A stretch of 64,000 nucleotides of DNA from Tubulanus polymorphus (taxonomy: Eukaryota; Nemertea; Palaeonemertea; Tubulaniformes; Tubulanidae): assembly GCF_964204645.1 (NCBI RefSeq), contig NC_134025.1:26316001-26380000 (forward strand), in the 5' to 3' direction. Position 1 is the stretch's first letter; the number at the start of each line of letters is the position of its first letter. Position numbers and translations under genes: made by a program. Below, piece by piece: positions 39,644 to 52,500 of the stretch. A model generated the notes under the pieces. It made no database searches and was not told the DNA's origin. It saw nothing but the letters and a program-made list of their open reading frames with translations.

Positions 39644-42460
39644 GGAAAACGAAACTTATTACCATCATTATGGTACCCGATACAAAATTTAGATTTACGT
39701 ATTTCCTACTGTCGTTGACATCAGTTCGACCACTCTTCACACGTTCATAGACGGCGTATTGAGATCAACATCCAAAATGAGTAGCTTTATTCAAGATTCA
39801 AACAGTCGTTTTTGAAGAGATATGCAGAAACAATCATCCCAAGAAGATTATCGGAAAATTAAGGATAACATTGTTTGAATGTTTTAATCTATCAGGATTA
39901 TTCTACTCTTATTGTGCGACCAGTATTATGACAAGTTATGAAAGTTAAGCACAGTGGTTTCGATCAAATAAAAGAATTAGTTGAGTCAATTTTATGCGAC
40001 GGCCAAAAACGACAGGAAATACTTTTGATATGAATCGAAAAATATATAGAATCTCGGCGGCAACTATCTGAAAATGTTAGAAATACAAAACCGATTCCAT
40101 CTATTAGCAAATATTTTCTATAAAACATTTTCATTCAGTAACTCTGAGTAATTTATGTGCGATGGTATTGGCCACATGCCTTGGAACTAAGAAGTGACCA
40201 TCGCTAAGCACAGATCAGCTCCACGTTCATCTACTAGAAATGATTTTTCATTAACATCTGTTGTCTGGGAAACCATGGAGAAAAACGCACGACTTTTCGC
40301 AGCTCGATTTAATGACAGGTTTGGAGGCGTTCATTCTCATAAATATCGAGACGCACGAAAGAGACGCACGAAAAGTCGTAAATCCTCAAAAATCCTATGT
40401 TACGGTGCATTTGGTGGTAGAATCTGCTTTCTACACGGTGTCAAGTGTAGGTATTCGAAATATCGTCAACTATAATTATATAATGTATGGGTAAACGTTA
40501 CGCAGTCTAACACTTGAAGCATTGCTGCCTCAGCATCGAGATGAGTGTTACCGTAGGAATGTCACATTCCGGCCATTACAGGCATTCAAATGTCAATCAA
40601 GTGAGTTTCTCTTATTTTTCATACATATTTCCTTTCTTTGTGTTGTAGCCTTTTTCCGGTGACTATCTTTTTTTATTACTGAAACATATCTCAGGTTGTG
40701 GGTCATCGTCAAATGTAGGGGACAAAATGCATGTTCTCTTTAGGCTGCCATATTTCTGATATCATTAAAAAATGGTACCGACTCAAAGAATAGATAATCA
40801 AATTGTGTCAAATTTTGACACACTTAGCTATGTTCAAAGTATTTTCCGTGGCATATTGTGTTTACAGAAAATAAACGCTGTTTTTCTGGAATTGTGAAAT
40901 CATCACAAACGGATTGATCAAATTGATATGTCCCCAGGAATGTTGTGCATACTAGCATATACATATGAATATGATGGCAATCCGTCGCTGTATAGTTTTA
41001 GTTTGATAAGCCATATGAGCACCATTTAGCGTAACTAACTGCGTTCATTTGTTAATGGAATACGAAATTTGAAACTCGATGTGATGCGCATGAGTAAATC
41101 ACATTTTACGGGTTACATCAGTCTGTTGTTATGTCCAAAATAGAAACTAGATACTTTTGTACTCAAGAGTTTGATTTGTTCTTATTTTTTACCTAGCGGA
41201 TATCGAGCAGTGTTGTTTCCATTGTGAACTATACTTGTAAAAATATATCCACAAAAAGATGCATTCATTAGCAATCAATAGACTCAGAGAGCTGAGCGCT
41301 GAGTTTTCTCTTTCACGAGGAGTCATGGTGTGACCGATGCACACTTTTAGTTGTTATTTACAGCCAGACGTCGGGGTAAGTAATCAGTTAATTAAACGTA
41401 ATCAAGCAAAAGCTGATCACATAACTTCCTACTCCAGAGAGTGATTAATTGGTACGTATTGATGAATGATCCTTTATGTTATATTAGAACATCAGTGAAA
41501 TAACGAGCCACAAAATCTGCTAATCCTAGATCTTTTCAAATTGCGATGGGAATACGGAATTTATGACGATCCATGGAATACGCGTTACAGATATGCGTAG
41601 CGTGGATAATGGGTTTATAAATATTATAGGTCCCTAATACAATTATAAGGAAATAGGACTAGCTTCGTAAGTGGTCACCAGACCTAGATATACTAAGTCA
41701 GATTTATCGTATGTAGGTCTGACAGCAAAAATAGAATTTTGTGCATGTTTCTTGATCTCTGAGGGATTGAAATACCTATTATCTGCTCAATATTCAACGA
41801 AGCAGTCCGTGGGATACCTATAAAATATATTCTATCACATTTCATTGATTTGTCCGGCGAATACATTCTTTTCAGTGTTTTTTTTAATCTGCGGCACCGC
41901 TTTAAGCAAGTGAATTATCCGATAGTGGTAGCCGATGATTCGGGCCATAAACTAAATTGGTTTTTTCGTCTTCCCTCAATCGCATTACAGCGTTGCACAG
42001 GTCGCGTGTCGTGAATCAAATTTACAAATAGATAATTCAGATGGATGAAAATGTTCCGCCATGTCATGCTGCGTTGATGAAAAAGTCATTCTGCCTCAAT
42101 CACTTGGATTGAACATTTCTAGTTGGAATTCGAAACATATACGAATTACAAACCTAACAAGCGATGCTTCCGCATGCCCGGGGGTATAACCAATGGATAT
42201 TATTATTCGTATTATGGGACTTATTTTGTCGACAGAGCGGCATCAATCATATTATTGAATAGTAATTTTGACATTGACACGTTCGTTCCATTTCAAACTG
42301 CGAGCTAAGAATCTGCTAACGGATGTTGCAACGACTGCAACTCTCATAAAGTACACCATATTTTGTTTACTCAATTAGAATTAACTTTATGCAGTATGCT
42401 TGTTCAGCATGCATCTGGGATTCATTGGTTTTCATCAACTGCGGGTTTTCAAGTGAATGA
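39644..42460. other. Intergenic or upstream channel sequence, no gene recognised
   Basis: A pair of overlapping frames at 40194-40494 (93 and 77 codons) has no known motif and cannot be linked to neighbours. The region may hold the promoter and upstream exons of the potassium channel gene. No core promoter could be singled out. Confidence 0.5.
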
Positions 42461-42523
42461 ATGTGGATATGTTCACTTACGTTTCAAATAGCTCGTTCAC
42501 TGTGTGGTGATATATCTTTGCAG

Positions 42524-45500
42524 GCTGATTTGGAGCAAATCCTTGACGACATGGAAAGAAACGATGAATACGGCAGGCAGAGTGTAGTAACAGAAACACC
42601 TTTCGACGATAACGACGATGATGACATCGACAATATGCAAGAGATCGTTAGTTTAAACATCGGTGGAGTACGCCATGATGTTGGGCTAAATACGCTACTT
42701 CGTTTTCCCCAGTCCAGATTGGGTAAAATGGCGTCCAAGTATAAAAAGCTCGATAGCGACAAACCGATATTTTACGATAGACATCCTCTCGTTTTTCTTA
42801 CGGTGCTTGATTTCTACCGGACAGGTACGTACATGCTGTAGTACATGGTCTTTGTATGATATCATATTTAGAAGAGCCTCTAGAAGACATTAATGTTATG
42901 AACATTAAATGCGTAATCTTAACTCAGTTTAAGTCAGGTCCCATCGGATAATGCGATAAATAATTCAGAATGCAGTTTATATATTTCAAGGGATTTCTTT
43001 CATTTCAAACGATTAATATTTAGATGACACTAATTATTGTTTACGGACTGAGTTTCCTTTCTTTTCACACGGAAACTTTACAACGACCGATCGAACGTTG
43101 GATGCATGTAAACCATATAAGCGAGCGCATTCACCCATTAGATTTTCCCTTAGTAATCAAATTATTTGGTAGAATGAGGAGGGAAGTATGTTTATGGCAG
43201 CGGCACATCGATTAATTTGGACAATTAACGAATTTAATTCGAGGAAAGTGTAGAAATATTCCAGATATTTCGTACGTAATTTGACTAGCTTATTCGGAAA
43301 CTTACACATATTCGATTTTCAGCTACAGTATCTCTTCAGAAGGTGCATGTCTTCATGTAAATTCTCGTTTACACGTTCATAATTCATTGACAGCTCATTG
43401 ATTTTATGCTTATGAATATATTCTGAGCTTGACATCATCAGCCATCTACGTTAATTTATGGCCAAAATTTAGTCATTCCATTCTTCGTATTAAATTGCAT
43501 TTTACTTTCTCTTTGATCGTTATGTTATTAGCGAATATTCACATTATCCCTTTTTGTTATCGATGTTGAACAAGCATTATTTCACCTGCAGTAAATTACG
43601 TTACAGGCAAAACCCATTTAGAACATTTTGCAGTTCTTTTGCAATATTAAGTCGTTTAATTACACAATAAATTGTACAGCTATGAGGTCGTCCAGGTTCC
43701 GTATTCCTCGTATATATACATTCTATGATTCTTAGAGAGAATCCATTAAATTTGGATAAAGACAGAACCACACTTCACGGGTAATCATTTCACATTACCA
43801 TCCCCACTGTCTTCAAGGGATGAATAAATGAAAAAGAAGACGATTATACTGTTGCAGTAATATCACTAGGGAGGGGGGGCATGAAAAATTAATCGCGCCT
43901 AATAACGTATCAACTGAAAATTAAGTCATGATGACACGCGACCCGTCGACGAGATGAAAGTAACTCGTGATCAGAGAGAAAAAGTTCAAAAGCATCCATC
44001 CAGACACTAAAGCCGACACACATACATGTACAGCTAACGAACGCTGATAGTATATGTTAGTAGTATTATATACTTTCGATGTTGTAGTGTTCGTGGCCTT
44101 TTCATCTTCGTTTCTTCTCGATCGGATGATATTCAGGGGTGCACTTGGACATTTCTGGACATCGATTTTATGTTCTGTAGTTGAAGTTGATTTTCGATTG
44201 GACCGCACTGACTGAGTCGAGTCGGTTTTTGAAGCTGTTTTTGCTAGCTGCCTCTACCACTTCACAAGGTCATCCATTCCAGTTGTTAATTATTCTGTTG
44301 GCGAAGTAGTGTCGTCTTTTGTTCGCTCTGCATCTTTGTTTATCTAATTTATTGATATTTTTGCGTCCCCAAGTTAACGTTATTTTAGAAGCAACCATCA
44401 CTCTAGACATAGGAGTATCGTTTTCAAGTGAATATTACATAAATTATGTCCGGATGAAGATGTTACTGCCAGCAATCATCCATGGAGTTCATTCTCTTGT
44501 AAGTTTGATCTGATATGGATAAGAATAGTTTGGTGTCATCCGCAAAACGTTCGACACAGGACAGTGCGCATCTGTTACAAATAAAATCACACCCAAAGAC
44601 TCCCATGGTAAACCATGACTGATACTGGCGTTGTAGACATATTGTATGTAGTGCATCCTTGGATGAAATTCGAAGGCAAAATTTTTTCAGCCGTTCGTCA
44701 GTGTGGTTGGAAGTTTTCGTAGAAGATTCATTATAGTAACTGCCCGAAATAAAACGTTGCAAAGAATTCCAATTCGCTATGCATGATTTGGGGAAGTTAT
44801 TTACGTCAGCCCCAGGACGAAGATAACGATTAATTAGATACGTATGTTTGAGAAGGTCCAAACGCCGGACAATGGTTGCATCACGCAATAAACCCATTCA
44901 CACAGATTGCAATTGGCAACTGCCTCCCTTGTACATCAAGCCGATATTCGCAGGTCTACTCGTTAGGGTCCATAAATATGGGAAACCTTATCTCAGCAAA
45001 TCCCCTAAATAACTATTGGTTTGGAATCTTAAATAACTACTGGTGACCTGATCCACTGTGTTAAAACATCTTTCTATGTATATATAGTGACTGGTGTTAG
45101 TCGAAGGATTTTATATTGATTATTTGATAAAATCTCCTCTCTGATTCCCAGGAAAATGTAATCTGGTGGTGCAATTTATACGAACGAACATTCCCATTTG
45201 TTCAGATAAGGCAGATGCAGAATATTCCCAGTATGCTTGTTAGAATTATCCTGTATTCAACTCAGGGTTTGGCTGATTCAGATCGAATTTGAAATACAGT
45301 TTTGAATGTAATCAATCTTTTTTTTCAGGAGAACTACATTATCCAATGACAGTGTGCGGTTCTGTAGTGAAACGAGAGTTAGAATTTTGGGGTATACCGT
45401 TTGGGAAGATGCAGGCGTGCTGCGTGACTAACTTCAGCGCATACGTGACTAGTTCTCGCATTCTGGTCGATACGTCAAAAACGGTGACCGATGATTTACT

Positions 45501-47291
45501 TAGAAAATCGAAATCTGCAAAATCTTCGTGGAAACGCTTTCAGTACAAAACGACATATCTATTTGAAAATCCGACGTCATCAGTAGGAGCCTTAGTACGT
45601 ATATAATATAGCACGATCCACCTAAACCCAGTTCCTAGGTTTGTGAGAAATCATCTATTTTCGAACATTTAAACTATTTTTTACTGAGTCATTAACTCAG
45701 AACTTGGAATCGGGTTCTGATAAAACTACCGAAAAGATGCTACTATGTCATATCGTTATACATGGTACATTGCCTATGCTGATGGCTTTCTGCTCCATCT
45801 ACAGTCGTCTCGCTAATGATCAACCGTTTTCCTTTTTATGCTATAAGAAAATAAGCAGAGTTGGTTTTTTTGCATTGGAACTAGATTTATGGCGACGTCT
45901 CGTAATCGAAAAAACGCGAACGTACGAGATTGCTTTCGATGTTAATTCAATCAATTTTCACTTAGCTACATTTGATATAACGCGATTAAGCGAAAAAGGG
46001 CATTAACGGTTGTGTAAAAGGAGTTCTTTATATTTCATTTGTTTTAACGATCTCTAACGGTCTCATGTCAAAACTTCGATGTTACCGGTAGCTTAATTGT
46101 ACCCTTAGTCTTCATTCATTGACTCTGAAAATCTTAAGGCCAGAAAAATGCTATTATAACGTGTGTGTTGATCTGTGAATAAAACCTTCGATATCAGCGT
46201 TTGTACCTCAACGCTACGGTTAAGGTTATATTGCTTATTTTTCGCTCAAAATCTCCCGAGATTCAACTGCATTGCTGTTTCATTTTTTCATTCAGATATT
46301 GGCCGTGATATCTTCGATGGCGGTGCTGCTTTCGATAGTGACACTGTGTTTAGCGAGCATGGAACAATTTCAATTTAAAACAACGAATATAACAGCGATC
46401 TGTCCAGAGAAGACGCTGGTTTCTGGTGACGAGGGACATAGCACGAATCTCGCCGAAGACTCGATATTAAGATACATCGATACTGGCTGCGCGATATTCT
46501 TTTCTATCGAGTTGTTCGTTCGATTTATTGCGGCTCCGAACAAACGACGTTTTCTATTGAATGTATTGACAATTATAGAAATTCTGGCACTGGTGCCGTC
46601 ATACGTGCATATCATGCTACACATCTTAGGGGTAAAAATATTTTGTAAAAGCCAACGAATGATAGAATTCGTGCACGCCGTTTCAATTTTAAGGATGTTA
46701 CGCGTTTTTCGCGCATTTCATCTTCTACGTCATTATGGCCCGTTTCACCTGCTCACTTACACGTTACACAATACCGTTAACGTCATTTTTATGCTGAGTG
46801 TTTTCGTTATCATAGCAGTGTTAGTTTTAGGAAATCTTATATATTTCATAGAAATGCCCCGAACAATAACTGTTGAAGGCGAAAACCCTTCTCAAATCAG
46901 GAACATACCCCAGGGATTCTGGTGGGCCATAGTAACCATGACGACGCTAGGGTATGGAGACAAAATTCCGAGCAGTGTTATCGGCTACTGCGTTGGTGGT
47001 TTAGCGTCCATTATCGGGGTGATTTTAATCTCTTTCATAGTCCCGATTCTCTCGAATACGTTCAACTTGGCTTACAATTTTCAACTGGCATCGGATATCG
47101 TGTACAGTAACGATTCACCAATCGATAGAAACGTGATAGGCGAATGGGGTAAATGTTGCGGGATGGGTTGCGTAAAGGGGTCCTCAGACGATGACAAACA
47201 ATTTAATATTAATGGCTTAAATCAACATCATCCATTAGATGATGAACTAATCGAAGGACTGATGAATGTTGAACCCGAAACAAGCGTCTGA
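42524..47291 (+). CDS. Voltage-gated potassium channel alpha subunit (Kv2/Kv3/Kv4-type T1 domain, divergent)
   Basis: Exons 42524-42824, 45329-45594 and 46296-47291 join in frame. From the first internal Met (42551) the product is 511 residues. An upstream exon may add N-terminal residues, since CTTTGCAG at 42516-42523 looks like an acceptor. The T1 tetramerisation domain begins VSLNIGG (about 33-39) and contains the zinc motif H-x5-C-x20-CC (H95, C101, C122, C123), which marks non-Shaker Kv subunits. S1 starts at about 182. S4 has R313, R316, R319, H322 and R325. The selectivity filter is TLGYGD (397-402) and S6 carries IVP (428-430) where most Kv channels have PVP. It should sit in the plasma membrane as part of a tetramer and repolarise excitable cells. 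Alternatively it is a modulatory subunit that works only with partners. Family certain; subfamily open. Confidence 0.9.
42825..44167 (+). other. Channel intron 1, 5' part, no further gene
   Basis: From the GTACGT donor onward, AT-rich sequence with no recognisable exon. The part after about 43900 may belong to the same antisense LINE remnant that follows, but only the reverse transcriptase end is recognisable. Confidence 0.6.
44168..44700 (-). pseudogene. Dead non-LTR retrotransposon reverse transcriptase fragment (CR1/L2/Jockey-like)
   Basis: On the minus strand, about 44525-44560 encodes FADDTKLFLS, the catalytic A-D-D motif of LINE reverse transcriptases. It is preceded in another frame by a GSVLGPLLF-like string. 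About 44168-44345 encodes the usual C-terminal end of such proteins: HYFANRIINNWNG, an in-frame TGA, then EVVEAASKNSFKNRLD, ending in TAA at 44168-44170. The spacing between the two parts is only about 200 bp, so the region between them is deleted. Frameshifts and a stop show it is inactive. It lies antisense in the first mapped intron of the potassium channel gene. Confidence 0.75.
45595..46295 (+). other. Channel intron 2, no other feature seen
   Basis: Runs from GTACGTAT to TTTTTTCATTCAG, separating the end of T1 from S1. A 100-codon plus-strand frame (45704-46006) has no similarity I can name and is not bounded by convincing splice sites. Confidence 0.7.
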
Positions 47292-47478
47292 TATTGACTC
47301 GCGCAGGTCCAGTTCTAAAACACCACACAATGTTGATAGTTGTCACAGTTTCTTCTATTTGATATTTCTATATTGTTCTTACTTGTCTGTTGTTTTAGAT
47401 ATCGAAATATGTTTGAAGTAATTCGTATCGATGTGTTTGAATAGAATTTCTATCATTTAATTAGAGTTTTAGTTGTCG

Positions 47479-47484
47479 AATAAA
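47479..47484 (+). other. Poly(A) signal of the potassium channel gene
   Basis: A canonical AATAAA lies 188 nt after the channel stop codon. It comes just before the fold-back element, so that element is outside or at the very end of the transcript. Confidence 0.6.
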
Positions 47485-47523
47485 CACTATAATCCGTGTA
47501 TACTGTAGATAAATGAAGATATC

Positions 47524-47690
47524 ACTTCGAATTTAAAATTATACGATCAAATTTATTATTATGAAACCACAACTGTGTTTCGGCTGTTGACTAACAGCCA
47601 TCATCAGGAGGAATGATGATGACTGTTAGTCAACAGCTGAACGTTGGTTTCATAATAAAATTTGATCGTATTTAATTTCAAATTCGAAGT
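47524..47690. mobile_element. Fold-back element 3 (167 bp inverted repeat)
   Basis: Arms 47524-47607 and 47609-47690 are reverse complements over about 80 bp with small indels. They start and end with ACTTCGAATTT. The centre reads CATCATCAGG then AGGAATGATGATG, close to the centre of the element at 7608-7793. It lies about 40 bp past the channel's AATAAA. Confidence 0.85.
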
Positions 47691-48172
47691 GTGGGATTTC
47701 TTCATTATTTTATCTTGATTCAGTATATACCGGTACACTCAATTCCAATGAGGATTCAAAGGAAGTCAATGTTTTTGCCAGTGGAATCTATTCTTGTGCT
47801 ATTTTGCCTAGGCCCCAGCTCGCAGGATTGCGGTTCTCTGCGTACGCTGCATCGTGATTTAAAGCCCGAAACCACCACCTTCTGTGTCCAGCAAATTTGC
47901 CCTATCGTTGGGTCTCTGCCAGATTATTTCTAAATAGGGTAAGCAAAGGCCGAATGGAAAATTATCAGTTATAGCCGGAGCGACCGTTCCACTGCCCTGA
48001 TAGTTTTTCAGTTAGTACGAATAGAAATAAATTTATATTTGATTGGTTAGCGGGAACCAGTCTCAACACTGAATTTAATTCTCAGATTTGCCGCAAAATG
48101 TGGCGCTCTAGTACGGTGTATGAGACGTGGCCATTTCACTTCCGTTAAGTTCTCTGTTGATTTGTGTACAAA
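47691..48172 (+). promoter_or_regulatory. SEC61B upstream region and 5' UTR
   Basis: The last part before the SEC61B start holds CACTTCCG at 48137-48144, an ETS-type motif common in housekeeping promoters. No TATA box is seen at the expected place. The start of transcription cannot be placed from sequence. The 5' part of this stretch (47691-47940) has no recognised content. Confidence 0.35.
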
Positions 48173-49240
<1,068 letters not shown>

Positions 49241-50226
49241 ACTAATGGACTTGTATTTGCATTTTGACAATAATATTGATAGTGGTCACAAGCACTCACT
49301 ATCTGTGGAATGAATAACGTGGTTGCAATCTAGAAGCAGTAAAATCATACTTGTAGTAGTATGTGGTTATAATTTTTTGGAGATTCCTATCGGAGCGTCC
49401 ACAGCAATTGATTCCTTGATAAAATCCAAAATATTGTTTGATGTCTGGAATTTACAATATCATTTAATATAAACAACTTTAATATATGTATTATTTTACT
49501 CAGGCTTTGTGTATTTGTTGTTACACTCATTTATTCTGTGATAGGATTGTATCGTCAGAAGTATATTGATAGAGGTTTGCATTTGGTTGGAGATCTACTT
49601 ACTCTTCTGGCTCAGCTATAAGATGGAAACTGTCGTTTTTCCTAACCACTTAGTGCGAAATCTATTCGTATGGTCGTGAAACTTTGAATGTACACAGAGT
49701 AGTAGTTTCCCATGGTCGAGAAAACAATGCCCTGAGTCCAATATCACCTGGATTCAAATCCCCAAAATGTCAGTAGATTTCTGAAGTTGGCAGTATATGT
49801 GTTTGTACTGTCTCTCCAGTCATATCTACTGACTCGACTGTTGTGCGGGATGTTCGACTGCGACCCAGTTCATACCCTGTTAAGATTCGATCACAGCAAA
49901 TTTTCTTCACCGAGTCATTTGAGCCATGGAACCAGCCACTCAGTACAGGTTTAACAAATTTCTGAATAAATATTCATCGTTAGGCATAGTAAGGATCCAC
50001 TTAGAGACGGGCATTTTAAGAAAGGACGAGTCATTCTCCAGGCTTCTACGAGGGGACATTGCTTGAAATCTAATTGGAAAGTTCAATCACTCTGGATTTT
50101 ATTACGCTGACATTTATTTAAGTGCCTGTATTTTTACACAACCCATTGAAGACTGGTATTGCTAACATGCTGTCCCTCCCTAAAGACCAAGAAATGCACT
50201 GAATAACATCTTACGATAATCAACAT
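49241..50226. other. SEC61B 3' UTR and intergenic space
   Basis: There is no AATAAA close to the SEC61B stop. The first clear one is at 49965-49970, 725 nt downstream, so the 3' UTR may be long or use a variant signal. No gene is seen in the stretch. Confidence 0.4.
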
Positions 50227-50236
50227 TTTATTTATT
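50227..50236 (-). other. Poly(A) signal of RBKS
   Basis: Two overlapping AATAAA hexamers on the minus strand (TTTATTTATT on plus) lie about 76-85 nt past the RBKS stop codon. Confidence 0.65.
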
Positions 50237-50311
50237 AAAAATAATACTGCAGGCAAATTTTAGCACCAAATTTAGTAGAAAGTTTACATTGATTTAATTA
50301 AGGTATCAATT

Positions 50312-51963
<1,652 letters not shown>

Positions 51964-52500
51964 TTACAAAGATATATCTGTGAAACAAAAACGAAAAACT
52001 GTGAATTTGTGGAATCAGTGGAGCGGAGCGAGCAAACCCGGAAGTAAACAGTGAAGTAGCCGTTCATTCCAAGCTCTGATAGCTTTATCTGTGGTTGTAA
52101 GTTGGGTTCGAAACCCGATTTTTCACATAGCGTACAGGGTAAAATATATGCGGAATTATCTATTATTTTCATTCGTTAGTTAACGCAAATCGTAAATTCC
52201 AAGAAATAAAAATATCGATATTTGATGAATCGCAATAGAATTTCATTCATTGATATACTCCAGCACACTCGCGTTGGCGTATTTTTTGGAGCGGGTAGTA
52301 TTTTTTGGAGCGTGGAGAATTGGTTTTTGAACTCTTCTCGCGTAGCCGGTACCAAATACCGATCATAAATTAAAATGTAGTGGTATCGGTACGGAACGGG
52401 TATTGGTTATTGGGCCCTTGAGATTGTCGCGACTTAAAATTGCACTATTGTTTTTCTCTGATCAGGCATCATTACTCACAGAAGTTTCAGAAAGAACCGT
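51964..52500. promoter_or_regulatory. RBKS upstream region
   Basis: The 5' flank of RBKS (minus strand) includes a more GC-rich patch at 52020-52060. It also holds two direct copies of GTATTTTTTGGAGCG (52279-52293, 52298-52312) with a 19-bp period. No TATA box or start site can be placed. Confidence 0.3.

Noticed and set aside
38935-39750. Several overlapping 70-120 codon frames on both strands
   Set aside because: They translate the inverted and direct sub-repeats of the 693-bp element and have no similarity to a transposase or any known protein.
40194-40494. Overlapping plus-strand frames (93 and 77 codons) upstream of the channel gene
   Set aside because: Both have plain composition and no motif; neither is bounded by clear splice sites in phase with the channel exons.
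41364-41375. Twelve-base micro-exon look-alike (ACAG, 12 bases, GTAAGT)
   Set aside because: Such pairs arise by chance in 64 kb, and no reading frame or neighbour supports it.
45704-46006. 100-codon plus-strand frame in a channel intron
   Set aside because: No known motif; the exons on both sides join in frame and give an intact T1 to S1 junction without it.
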